From Magnetospirillum sp. (GTDB lineage: Bacteria; Pseudomonadota; Alphaproteobacteria; CACIAM-22H2), in contig JAPZUA010000001.1 in the NCBI GenBank assembly GCA_027532905.1, positions 789,950 to 853,949 on the forward strand: a stretch of DNA of 64,000 nucleotides, written 5' to 3'. Below the pieces are notes generated by a model. That model made no database searches and had not been told where the DNA came from. It worked only from the letters and a program-made list of their open reading frames with translations. Position numbers and translations under genes: made by a program. This document shows positions 43,407 to 51,398 of the stretch, in pieces. Each line of letters starts with the position of its first letter. Position 1 is the stretch's first letter.

Positions 43407-44294
43407 TCAAACCGCGACTGCGCTCGCCATCATGCCAAGCACGTAGAGCGGCACGCCGAAGCCGCTATACCAATAGGCTTGGCCGACCGGATCACGCAGC
43501 AGCCGCTGCATCATCAATATCTGCCCGCCGAGCAGCGCGATCACGATCGAGGCCTCGATCGGCCGCCCCCAGCTCAACAGCATCAAGATTACGACGATCT
43601 GCGGCAGCGCCATGATGGCGCACGCTGCCATGGCGGCACGCGTCGGTCCCAGCATTACAGGCAGCGAGTTGATGCCCATCTCTCGGTCGCCCTTGATGGC
43701 TTTGAAGTCGTTGAGCGTCATGATGCCGTGCGCACCGGCTCCGTAGAGCAGTGCCAGCGCCAGGATCTCGGGTTTCGGCAAGGCGCCGCCGAGCATCGCG
43801 GCCGCCCCTGTGATCCAGGCAAGGCTTTCGTAGGAAAAGCCGCATGCGGCATTGCCGAGCCAGCCATTGCGCTTCAAGCGCAGCGGCGGGGCACTATAGG
43901 CCCACGCGAAGAAGAGACCTGCCACCGTCGCGATGACCACCCAGGTGCCGAGGGTTGCCGCCACAAGCAGCGACAGCACCGACCAGATACCCGCGATATA
44001 GAGCCCCCATTTGCCCGGAATGCGGCCTGACGGGATCGGCCGGTGCGGCTCATTGATCGCGTCGACGTCACGGTCGTACCAATCGTTGATGGCCTGGCTC
44101 ATGGCGCAGACGAGCGGCCCTGCGAGCACGATGCCGGCGAGGGCGATGTACCAATTCGCCAGAATCGGCGCGCCCGACGACACGACGCCGCACGTGAACG
44201 CCCACATCGGCGGAAACCACGTGATCGGCTTCAGCAGCTCGAGCACGGCCGAAGGAGCCGGATAGGTCGGGCGCTGGGCGGTGGCGTTCGGCAT
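43407..44294 (-). CDS. bchG: Bacteriochlorophyll synthase BchG (UbiA-type prenyltransferase)
   Basis: The product is 295 aa and polytopic. The signature SQAINDWYDRDVDAINEPHR, PIPSGRIPGKWGLYIAG and YSAPPLRLKRNGWLGNAACG are the conserved BchG motifs, including the Asp-rich isoprenoid-diphosphate loop DWYDRDVD and the second loop TLNDFKAIKGDREMGINSLP. BchG esterifies bacteriochlorophyllide a with geranylgeranyl or phytyl diphosphate in the membrane. No other bch, crt, puf or puc gene is visible; the usual bchP neighbour is missing. The region just upstream begins the AT-rich segment with IS ends. No clean PpsR-type TGT-N12-ACA site was found upstream. Confidence 0.93.
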   Translation of the reverse strand: MPNATAQRPTYPAPSAVLELLKPITWFPPMWAFTCGVVSSGAPILANWYIALAGIVLAGPLVCAMSQAINDWYDRDVDAINEPHRPIPSGRIPGKWGLYIAGIWSVLSLLVAATLGTWVVIATVAGLFFAWAYSAPPLRLKRNGWLGNAACGFSYESLAWITGAAAMLGGALPKPEILALALLYGAGAHGIMTLNDFKAIKGDREMGINSLPVMLGPTRAAMAACAIMALPQIVVILMLLSWGRPIEASIVIALLGGQILMMQRLLRDPVGQAYWYSGFGVPLYVLGMMASAVAV

Positions 44295-44783
44295 GTCGGC
44301 GCTTGGCCGCTGTCACGAGCCAGAGAAATTGAGATTCATCACAAGGCAACCCTTTGTTCTTACTGTACGGCGAAAACAGAAATCCACCTATGCCTTTCAA
44401 GATAAGTGAGATTCGAAGTCGTTTGCATCAAAGAAATCGAGGCTCGATATCTGGACGCCCGAAGTTCAATGGCTTATCGCCTTTGGCCTGAGCCCATGAA
44501 CTTAACCTTTTGTGTGTAGAGTCTGTTGCGTATTGCTCTGATACTAAACATTGGACCGCTGACTGCTAGAGTCTTCGACATCATGCTCCAAGACTGATTA
44601 TCATGCACTCAACCGAGTAAGCTCACATGCTCAGGCTACGTTGGATAAACAATTCTGCTCAGCGGCATAGCTCGTGGGAAACCGACAAGCGCGGACCGGC
44701 TTGGTCCTCTTTAGTCGCCGCGACCTTGGGCACAAGAAGTCTCGCGATTAATCAAAGATTGGAAAACTTTCTGGCAAGTCAGC
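44295..44783. other. AT-rich intergenic region upstream of bchG, with an IS-end relic
   Basis: About 489 bases with no ORF of coding character. Composition changes sharply here from GC-rich genes to a mixed, AT-richer sequence. It contains an orphan insertion-sequence end at 44484-44527. It must also carry the bchG promoter and that of the unknown gene at 44784. Confidence 0.6.
44484..44527 (+). repeat. Orphan IS3-type end
   Basis: These 44 bases align without gaps to the end of the IS relic at 46918-46961 (by eye about 36 of 44 positions, including TGGCCTGAGCCC and TAGAGTCTGTT). The orientation is the same. No transposase sequence follows, so this is a solitary end or a deletion product of another copy. 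Confidence 0.7.
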
Positions 44784-45581
44784 ATGAAAACTAGGAACGA
44801 CAAATTTTTGTGCCGCGCGACTCTTGCAGTTAGCACAAGCGACGAAACCCTTGCGAGGAAACACTTCGTTTCGGCAAGCGATGCCGCAGACTGGGCTCTC
44901 TTGACGGCCCAGCACATGAAACTCTCACTGGGGCCCTCGGCCTACGACAAAATCGACGACGAACTCACAATCGAGATCGGCGGTCACTTTGCAGACGACC
45001 CCACATTGGAGCGACTGACTGTTTTTGTCGGTTCTTTGGCGACCGCGAGTGCCCAACTTGCAAAGAGCGTTGCCGAATTTGAGCAGGACAAACTGCCAAA
45101 ATTTCGTATTGAAGTCGTAAAGCGAGCCGCATCGCGCGCCAAACGAAGATATTGGGTGGCCGCAATGGGGGCAGGTACGCTGGCAGTTGCCGTGATCGGT
45201 GTATTGCTGGTGCCGCCCATTCTGGATCCCGAGCGCGTTGCGGAAGCAATCTTGTCTGGTCCGCCCCCTGCGTTTGCCGGACGCTGGGCAATCGGCGACC
45301 CAGCAGCGAATTGTCAGACCAACTTCATCGATCTGAGCCGCAGGCGATACGAAGCAGTGGTCGGAAGCAGTCGGCAGAGTTTCGTTGCGGCGTACTCCCA
45401 GACGAGTTCCGATGTATTGCGGGTTGAATACGCCCAAGGCGGAATAAAGCTTGCGCAGTTGTTTCGACTGTCACCTCAAACCGGACTTTTGACGATCGTC
45501 AATGTCGAGTCTAGCGAGCCTGAGATCGCAACGGCGGCGCGACGTGTAATTGGTACAGTTCTGACCAAATGCCCCGCTTGA
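44784..45581 (+). CDS. Unknown single-span membrane protein in the IS-bounded region
   Basis: I do not recognise this 265-aa product. The N-terminal half is soluble and helical, a basic stretch (KRAASRAKRRYW, about residues 112-124) leads to one membrane helix (about 125-148, VAAMGAGTLAVAVIGVLLVP), and the C-terminal 115 residues form a presumed periplasmic domain with two cysteines (CQTNFIDLSRR and TKCPA). Topology is inferred from the positive-inside rule. Codon use is less GC-biased than in the host genes, fitting transfer. Confidence 0.65.
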   Translation: MKTRNDKFLCRATLAVSTSDETLARKHFVSASDAADWALLTAQHMKLSLGPSAYDKIDDELTIEIGGHFADDPTLERLTVFVGSLATASAQLAKSVAEFEQDKLPKFRIEVVKRAASRAKRRYWVAAMGAGTLAVAVIGVLLVPPILDPERVAEAILSGPPPAFAGRWAIGDPAANCQTNFIDLSRRRYEAVVGSSRQSFVAAYSQTSSDVLRVEYAQGGIKLAQLFRLSPQTGLLTIVNVESSEPEIATAARRVIGTVLTKCPA

Positions 45582-45790
45582 ATCGATCACAAACGCTCAG
45601 TTAACCAAGGTTAAGATTCGATAAAGAGAGTCTTTAGGATAGTCTGAGTAAGTTGCGCACAAGATTGTATGCAATGCATCATCAACGTGAATGAAGTATG
45701 GATGAGATCGATAAAGTAGGCCTCCTGCCGAAGGGCGACTCGTACGCGAGATCCACCAGAGATCTGAAAAGAACCCAAAACGGCACGCGC

Positions 45791-46852
45791 ATGACAAACA
45801 TCGCAATCGGTATCATTGGAGCGGGGTTGATTGGCCGCAAGCATCTGGCGGAGATCGCGACGCATCCAGATTTCGACCTTGTCGGGATCGCGGACATCAA
45901 TGCCGAACAGGTCGCTGCCGAAAATCCTGCAGCACGTGTCTTCGCCGATTTCCGGCAGATGCTGGACGAAGCCCGGCCCAACGCCGTAGTCATCGCATCG
46001 CCGAACCAGATGCATGCGGAGAACGGCGTGGAATGCGCCCGCCGCGGCATCCATATCCTGATCGAGAAACCGGTCACGGATACGCTCGAGTCAGCCGCCA
46101 AATTGGTCGCCGCGGTCCGCAAAACGGGTATCCGGACACTTGTCGGACACCATCGTCGTCACCATCAGCAGGTCGCGGCGCTGCGTTCGCTGATCGCCGA
46201 GGGTCGAATCGGAAACATTGTTGGCGTCTCCGCCATTTGGGCAACCTATAAGCCCGATTCTTATTTCAAGGCTGCTCCTTGGCGGACGCAAGCCGGCGGC
46301 GGACCAGTTCTGATCAATCTCATCCACGAGATCGATTTCCTTCGTTTCGCTGTTGGCGAAATCTCCGCCGTCAGCGCAACGCTCTCGAACCGCCAGCGCG
46401 GCTTCGCAGTCGAAGATACGGCCGCCATCCTGATCGAATTCGAGAATGGAGCGGTCGGGACCTTTCTCCTCAGCGACAGCGCCGTCTCGCCATGGACGAT
46501 GGAGCAAGGGCTCGGCGAGTCACCGGCGTTCCCGTCGAGCGGCGAGAGCAGCTATCGTCTCGTTGGCAGTCGCGGCGCGCTCGAATTTCCGAATCTGGTC
46601 GAGTGGACGCAGGCTGGGGGCGAACCGAACTGGAATCGACCAACCCATGCGCAGCGCATCAATGTCCCAACGATCAACCCCTACGCGGCACAGCTCGATC
46701 ATTTCCGCGATGTGATCCGCGGCGTGGTGCCGTCTATTCTATCTGTCGAAGATGGTGCTCGCACACTGGTCGCGACGCTCGCCGTCAACGAAGCGTCGCT
46801 GGCAGGCAAGCGGATCGACTTGCGCGATCGCTATGCGGACTTTGTGCGGTGA
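45791..46852 (+). CDS. Gfo/Idh/MocA family oxidoreductase
   Basis: The product is 353 aa. A Rossmann motif IGIIGAGLIGRKHLAEIA, the family lysine in HILIEKPVTDTLESA and HHRRHHQQVAALRSLIAEGR, then a C-terminal sheet domain, identify an NAD(P)-dependent dehydrogenase of the myo-inositol/glucose-fructose type. Substrate is unknown. The frame is open from 45698, but the extra 31 residues have no family match and the ATG at 45791 is used. It ends 65 bases before the IS relic. The gene may be the surviving member of a catabolic cluster. Confidence 0.9.
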   Translation: MTNIAIGIIGAGLIGRKHLAEIATHPDFDLVGIADINAEQVAAENPAARVFADFRQMLDEARPNAVVIASPNQMHAENGVECARRGIHILIEKPVTDTLESAAKLVAAVRKTGIRTLVGHHRRHHQQVAALRSLIAEGRIGNIVGVSAIWATYKPDSYFKAAPWRTQAGGGPVLINLIHEIDFLRFAVGEISAVSATLSNRQRGFAVEDTAAILIEFENGAVGTFLLSDSAVSPWTMEQGLGESPAFPSSGESSYRLVGSRGALEFPNLVEWTQAGGEPNWNRPTHAQRINVPTINPYAAQLDHFRDVIRGVVPSILSVEDGARTLVATLAVNEASLAGKRIDLRDRYADFVR

Positions 46853-46917
46853 CCACCAAATGATCTTGACCTCTTATTCCAGTCGAAAACTTTAGTACGA
46901 TTTGGCTACAACCGCCC

Positions 46918-46961
46918 TGGCCTGAGCCCGTGAACCCACCCATTTGAAGGTAGAGTCTGTT
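46918..46961 (+). repeat. IS end (plus-strand left end)
   Basis: This is the left end of the relic, matched by the right end in inverted orientation and by the orphan end at 44484-44527. All three share TGGCCTGAGCCC at the tip and TAGAGTC near the inner side. Confidence 0.75.
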
Positions 46962-46999
46962 CCTTGGTTTGACCCTGTCTGGGTGGCTGTGGCAACGGG

Positions 47000-47615
47000 G
47001 CGAGGCGCGAAGCCCGGTGGACAGCGCAGCGTCTCGCTCCGCTGCATGGCGAAGACGCTTGCCGCTGCGAAGGCTGCCGGCGTTTGGGTGCCGATCGAAC
47101 TGTGCGGACGTGTCGTGTTGTAGTCGATCCGCCAGGCTTCGATCTTCTCGATAGCATCGACGAGCGAGCCGAACAGTCACTCGTTCAAGCACTCATCGCG
47201 TCGCTTTCTGTTGACGCTTTTGATCGCCGCGTTCTCCGTCGGCCTGCCGGGCGCCATGTAATGCCATTCGATGCCAGTCTCCATCGTGTGCTGCACCGCC
47301 CGTGGCCGTGCCGCAGGCCTCAGAAGTTTCCCGACGCGCGTGAACGTATACGTTCACGCCTTCAAAGCGGCGTTGTCCAGCATCACCTTGGCCATCAGAT
47401 TTTACAACTTCCGGTTCTCCGCCTCTAGAACCTTCAGCCCTCGGGCCTCAGACACCGTCATCGCCCCGTACTTGACTCTCCAGTGGTAGAGGGTCGCCTC
47501 GCTGCTTCCGTGCTGGCGGCACAGCTCCCCGACTTTCCCGCCGGACGCATGCAGCTTCACGATCTCGATGATCTACTCTTCCGTGAACGGCTCTTCTTCA
47601 TAGTCCGCTCCTCTT
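47000..47615 (-). pseudogene. IS3-type transposase remnants (OrfA and OrfB)
   Basis: Reading 47615 down to 47000, OrfA starts near EEPFTEE and is interrupted by TAG where CAG (Gln) is expected, then by TAA where AAA (Lys) is expected after EAENRKL. OrfB resumes after a deletion (WHYMAPGRPTENAAIKSVNR) and is cut by TGA after RRDECLNE. The in-frame stops and lost middle mean it cannot make an active transposase. The boundaries given are approximate. Confidence 0.85.
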
Positions 47616-47622
47616 ATTGGGC

Positions 47623-47666
47623 GGACTCTACACTTCTCAGTGGGCGGGTTTTACGGGCTCAGGCCA
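47623..47666 (-). repeat. IS end (right end)
   Basis: Read on the minus strand it begins TGGCCTGAGCCCGTAAAACC and contains GTGTAGAGTCCGCCC, the inverted partner of the left end. It includes the usual subterminal positions of IS3-group ends. Confidence 0.75.
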
Positions 47667-47842
47667 CAATTCCTCTAGAAGGAAGCTAGGGCTTGAGGCA
47701 ACCACCCCGCTCTCTCGTCCAGAAACTTGCAATCCTATTACAAGATCACACACATCAATCAACAGCGACGTTAGAATCGTTAGGTTAACGCCTGCGCCGT
47801 GGTCGACGTCTATCGGCCCATGCTTTGTCATGATGCACCTCC

Positions 47843-49336
47843 TTAGGCGACCATTGCTGCCGACGCTTCGCGGACCTCTTTCGTCGATCGGTCGGCCGAA
47901 CTCGCCGCTTCGGCGATCTCGCGAACGCTATTTGTGATTTCTTCCACAGCCTGTGCTGCCGTTTGCATGTTCTGCGACATGTCACGCGTCACGGCACTCT
48001 GCTCTTCGACCGCGCCTGCAGTTGAACTCACATACTCGCGGACAGCTTCAATCGACTGTTTGATATTGCCGAGGCCGGTCACTACGTCACGGGTTACAGC
48101 CTGAATGCCGTCGATCTCGGCAGCGATTTTTTCTGTCGCGTCAGCCGCCTGGCGCGCAAGGCTTTTGACTTCTGTCGCGACCACAGCGAATCCGCGACCT
48201 GCTTCACCTGCGCGAGCTGATTCGATCGTCGCGTTGAGCGCCAGAAGGTTGATCTGACCCGCAATGTTCTGAATCAGCGAAACTATGCCACCCATCGCAG
48301 TTGCAGCAGCGGACAGACGCTGTGTACTCGAGTCGGCCTCACCCACGCGTTGGAACGCCTTGTCTGCTTCAACCCGCGACTTCGACATACTTTGCGCAAT
48401 CTCGGCCACCGAAGCGTTGAGTTGTTCGGCACCGGCCGCGACGGCTTGAACATTTGCGGTCGTTTGACTCGATGCAGCCGAGGCAGCCGTTGCACGAGTG
48501 CTTGCCTGAGATACCGCTTGATCGATCGACGAGAGGCTTTCGTCAATCATATGGCGAGCTTGCTCGTTCTTCTTGCGCGCCAAAACAGCCGCCGTCACAT
48601 CAATTGCGAATTTGACGACTTTAAACGGGCGACCCGACATGTCGAGAATTGGATTATAGGATGCTTGAATCCAGACCTCCCGACCACCTTTCCCGAGACG
48701 CTTGAATTCAGCAGCCTGGAACTCTCCGCGTCGCAGCGAATCCCAGAATGCTCGGTACTCGCTGCTGGAGCGCGATTCCGGTTCAACGAACATACTGTGG
48801 TGCTTGCCGCGAATTTCGTCGGGCGCGTAGCCCATTGCGCTGCAAAAGTTCTGGTTCGCATCGAGAATCTTGCCGTCGAGATCAAATTCGATCACCGCCG
48901 AGGACTTCCCGATCGCGGCTAGTTGGCCTTGATAATCAGCGTTTCGTAGCTTGTCCGCTGTAACGTCAGTCGCAAATTTCACGACCTTGTAGGGTTTGCC
49001 GCTCGCATCAATGATTGGATTGTAGCTCGCGCGAATCCAAACCTCCTTTCCGTTCTTTCCGATTCGCCTGTACTCAGCCGATTGGTACTCACCTCGATTA
49101 AGCCGAGCCCAGAACTCATTGTAAGCCGGAGAGGCGGCTTCTGCCGCATCGACAAACATTCGATGATGTTTTCCGCGCACCTCTTCGAGTGTGTATCCAA
49201 GTGTATCGAGAAAATTTTTGTTGGCCGTGCGAATTGTGCCATCGAGACCGAACTCGATTACAGCCTGAGACTTATGGAGCGCGGTGAGTTGGTCCTGCAT
49301 CTCCGACTTTGCGGAATGGAGGTTCAATCCAAACAT
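47843..49336 (-). CDS. Soluble PAS-PAS methyl-accepting chemotaxis protein
   Basis: The product is 497 aa without membrane segments. Two similar PAS-PAC units occupy about residues 20-130 and 142-252 (each with the pattern KHHxMFV and [20 protein letters not shown] / [20 protein letters not shown]). A chemoreceptor signalling domain follows (about 285-495) with the hairpin [20 protein letters not shown] and [20 protein letters not shown]. It would sit in the cytoplasm and feed CheA/CheW arrays encoded elsewhere. No C-terminal pentapeptide for CheR is visible. It begins the AT-richer sensory run. Confidence 0.93.
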   Translation of the reverse strand: MFGLNLHSAKSEMQDQLTALHKSQAVIEFGLDGTIRTANKNFLDTLGYTLEEVRGKHHRMFVDAAEAASPAYNEFWARLNRGEYQSAEYRRIGKNGKEVWIRASYNPIIDASGKPYKVVKFATDVTADKLRNADYQGQLAAIGKSSAVIEFDLDGKILDANQNFCSAMGYAPDEIRGKHHSMFVEPESRSSSEYRAFWDSLRRGEFQAAEFKRLGKGGREVWIQASYNPILDMSGRPFKVVKFAIDVTAAVLARKKNEQARHMIDESLSSIDQAVSQASTRATAASAASSQTTANVQAVAAGAEQLNASVAEIAQSMSKSRVEADKAFQRVGEADSSTQRLSAAATAMGGIVSLIQNIAGQINLLALNATIESARAGEAGRGFAVVATEVKSLARQAADATEKIAAEIDGIQAVTRDVVTGLGNIKQSIEAVREYVSSTAGAVEEQSAVTRDMSQNMQTAAQAVEEITNSVREIAEAASSADRSTKEVREASAAMVA

Positions 49337-49402
49337 TGGCGTCTCCCATTTTGTTTTGATCGCAGTTGCCGACTTAGAATCACCAATCTTCTTTTACATA
49401 TG

Positions 49403-49430
49403 GTTAACGTAAACTACTTTACGCTTTAAC
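49403..49430. promoter_or_regulatory. Imperfect inverted repeat upstream of the PAS-PAS chemoreceptor
   Basis: GTTAACGTAAA and TTTACGCTTTAAC are inverted around CTAC, with a two-base insertion in one arm, 66 bases before the chemoreceptor start. It may be an operator; the regulator is unknown. Confidence 0.4.
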
Positions 49431-49441
49431 ACAGTATATCT

Positions 49442-49454
49442 TAGATAGTATCTA
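49442..49454. promoter_or_regulatory. Small palindrome TAGATA-G-TATCTA
   Basis: A perfect 6-bp inverted repeat around a single G, 12 bases beyond the previous one. It may be part of the same control region. The role is not known. Confidence 0.3.
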
Positions 49455-49760
49455 TATATTTTTTTGTCAGAGGTGAATTTCCGAAATGCTTGCATGAGCT
49501 TCTATTGAGAAGTTCGATAAATGAACGATTAGTGCGCAATAAGTTTCGCGATCGATGATCGTAGCTATCAGGCAATGACGATACGCCAGAATCGATATTT
49601 CGATCGGCACCTGGTTTATTGCGATAGCGCGAGCCTGAACGTGGTCAAACTGTCTGCAACAGCACACGTCATTGAAATCGAATGCATAGGATCGATGCAA
49701 TGATTGAAGATGACGTTCAATTGCACAGACGCGCAAAAGTCACGATTGGATCGCTTTTAA

Positions 49761-50270
49761 CTAGCTTGGACCTTGTCTCTGACAGAAACCGCGATAGTCG
49801 ACTCCGCCAACCGCATAGGCAATTCGACCGGTTGAGTCGGCCAACGGCATCAGCACCTGCTCAACTTCACGATAACTATCTGTGTACCGAAACGGCGTTG
49901 TACCAAAAAAGTATTGTGGCTTACCACTCAGCTGCAGTTTTGGAAGCAGCCGATATGTCGCTGATTGGGTTATTCGTGGAATTTCGTCGTCGTCTAGGCG
50001 GCAGCCTTTGAAGTCCTGGCCATAGGCATCGACAAGGTAAGTTCCTAGAAGCCGAACTCGATAGTTCCTGAGTCCTTCAAGAATATCGATCATGAATATT
50101 CGTGGCCAAACCAAGCCGGGAATATCGATTGGATTGAAACTTAGTTTCTCGGGAATGCCGGCGCGGGAGTTAAGACTCTCCCAGTAACCGAACAACGTCT
50201 CAAGAAGTTGGCATTTTATTTCAGGCCGAGGGTACCGAGCTGGGCTCGACACTTTTTGACTTAGATGCAT
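49761..50270 (-). CDS. PAS_5-like (PF07310-type) protein
   Basis: The product is 169 aa. The PAS_5 pattern is visible: LFGYWESLNSRAGIPEKLSF, PIDIPGLVWPRIFMIDILEG, RNYRVRLLGTYLVDAYGQDF, KGCRLDDDEIPRI. It is divergent from another protein of the same type at 50351. The function is unknown; the family is common in alphaproteobacteria and may sense a small ligand. Confidence 0.82.
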   Translation of the reverse strand: MHLSQKVSSPARYPRPEIKCQLLETLFGYWESLNSRAGIPEKLSFNPIDIPGLVWPRIFMIDILEGLRNYRVRLLGTYLVDAYGQDFKGCRLDDDEIPRITQSATYRLLPKLQLSGKPQYFFGTTPFRYTDSYREVEQVLMPLADSTGRIAYAVGGVDYRGFCQRQGPS

Positions 50271-50350
50271 GTTTCTTGATTACGGTGATTCGACTCACGC
50301 TGCCTTGATCTACATCAGAGCAGCAGAATAAATCGCGGAGGTAGCTTAGG

Positions 50351-50998
50351 ATGCTGCAGTTGCGAACACAGACAAACATTTATTGTGTAAGTGTTTACGA
50401 ATTTGAAACGAAGATTAGGCAGTCTTTGTATGTGGAACATTTTCGCGCCAAGCTTCTATCACCATCGGTAAGAGTCGGTAAACCTGACTTCATTGACGGC
50501 GCTGCGCTGCTTTCCGCGTGCAGTCCGCGCTTTGCCCAGTTCTACGGGCTTTGGGACAGTAAACGCGCGGGCCGCGTTATGCCGTCGCGAAGTGACTTTG
50601 AAATCAGCGACCTTAAGCCGTGGCTGGGGTGGATTGCGCTACTCGGTGTTTTGCCTGGCGCGCTACCGGAAGGACACGATTTCGTCTATCGGCTCGTTGG
50701 AACAAACTTTACGCGCTACTACGAAGCGGACCCGACACAGCAACGGGTATCCGAGGCATCTGTACTTGTTGAGCGCGACCTCACACTCCAAAACCTTCGG
50801 GTTATCTGCGATACCAGAACGCCGAGATATCGGTCCGACTCGATTATGTGCGCCAGATTTGAGGCATACAGACAGCCACGCTTGTACGTGCCGCTCGGCG
50901 AGGACGGTAGCTCGGTTGATGTCATTATGCTTCTCGGTTGCGACCCCCATGATTCGATGGGGCGACCTGTTTTTGCGAATCGTTCTTTCGAAAGATGA
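50351..50998 (+). CDS. PAS_5-like (PF07310-type) protein
   Basis: The product is 215 aa. After a non-conserved N-terminus, residues about 55-205 follow the PAS_5 pattern (FAQFYGLWDSKRAGRVMPSR, FEISDLKPWLGWIALLGVLP, DFVYRLVGTNFTRYYEADPT). GGAGG lies about 10 bases before the ATG at 50351. It is the divergent partner of 49761-50270, so the pair likely shares a promoter region. Confidence 0.8.
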   Translation: MLQLRTQTNIYCVSVYEFETKIRQSLYVEHFRAKLLSPSVRVGKPDFIDGAALLSACSPRFAQFYGLWDSKRAGRVMPSRSDFEISDLKPWLGWIALLGVLPGALPEGHDFVYRLVGTNFTRYYEADPTQQRVSEASVLVERDLTLQNLRVICDTRTPRYRSDSIMCARFEAYRQPRLYVPLGEDGSSVDVIMLLGCDPHDSMGRPVFANRSFER

Positions 50999-51398
50999 AG
51001 CCGCTTCCAACTTTGATCGATGATCCAGCATTCACCAATACGCGATACGCCATCTACGCCGTTTCAGACTTGCCATCCCTTTTGACGTCTACGCCTTCTC
51101 CGACCTTTCTGCGATTTCCATCGCAAAGCTGTTTGTGCATCGGATGAAAAGCCGAGCATTGCGGTACCGTATCAATCAGTCCGATTTGGTATTTGTCAGC
51201 CGAAACATCTTGGTTGGTTGATGAATGTCGAGAGTGACGACGCTTTTTGACCTCAATCAATTCATTTTCAGGGAGCGCGCATTAACTTCATCGAGCAATC
51301 GGCGAAAGTGTTGGTGGTCATACATTAGTAGTCTCTTAAGGTAACGTGTTCTAAGATTCCAATGCGTCATACCCCCTAAGAAAGAAGAGGCATCAACT
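50999..51398. other. Intergenic region before the membrane chemoreceptor
   Basis: About 400 bases with mixed composition. Short ORFs on the minus strand (51054-51260, 51257-51466) have no coding character. It should contain the promoter of the chemoreceptor at 51399. Nothing else is recognised. Confidence 0.5.

Larger units (their letters stand above)
46918..47666 (-). mobile_element. Decayed IS3-family (IS407-group-like) insertion sequence
   Basis: A 749-base relic bounded by matching inverted ends that begin TGGCCTGAGCCCG at 46918 (plus strand) and, on the minus strand, at 47666. It encodes on the minus strand an OrfA-like HTH (KVGELCRQHGSSEATLYHWR, VKYGAMTVSEARGLKVLEAE) and an OrfB-like integrase tail (RRDECLNE, WRIDYNTTRPHSSIGTQTPA). 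Full elements of this type run about 1.2 kb, so the middle is deleted. No target-site duplication is evident. Confidence 0.85.
49337..49760. other. AT-rich intergenic region with inverted repeats
   Basis: About 424 bases, noticeably AT-rich, between the PAS-PAS chemoreceptor and the PAS_5-like gene. A short ORF (49467-49736, minus) has no ribosome-binding site or coding character. Two inverted repeats are present near the chemoreceptor start. Confidence 0.55.

Noticed and set aside
44295-44400. PpsR/CrtJ operator (TGT-N12-ACA) upstream of bchG
   Set aside because: TGT triplets occur (for example near 44354 and 44364) but none is paired with ACA at the right spacing.
45698-45790. Upstream start for the Gfo/Idh/MocA gene
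   Set aside because: The extra 31 residues come before the family's Rossmann start and show no similarity to it.
49467-49736. Small 89-aa minus-strand ORF
   Set aside because: It has no ribosome-binding site and no coding character, and lies in AT-rich intergenic DNA where stops are expected to be frequent but not decisive.
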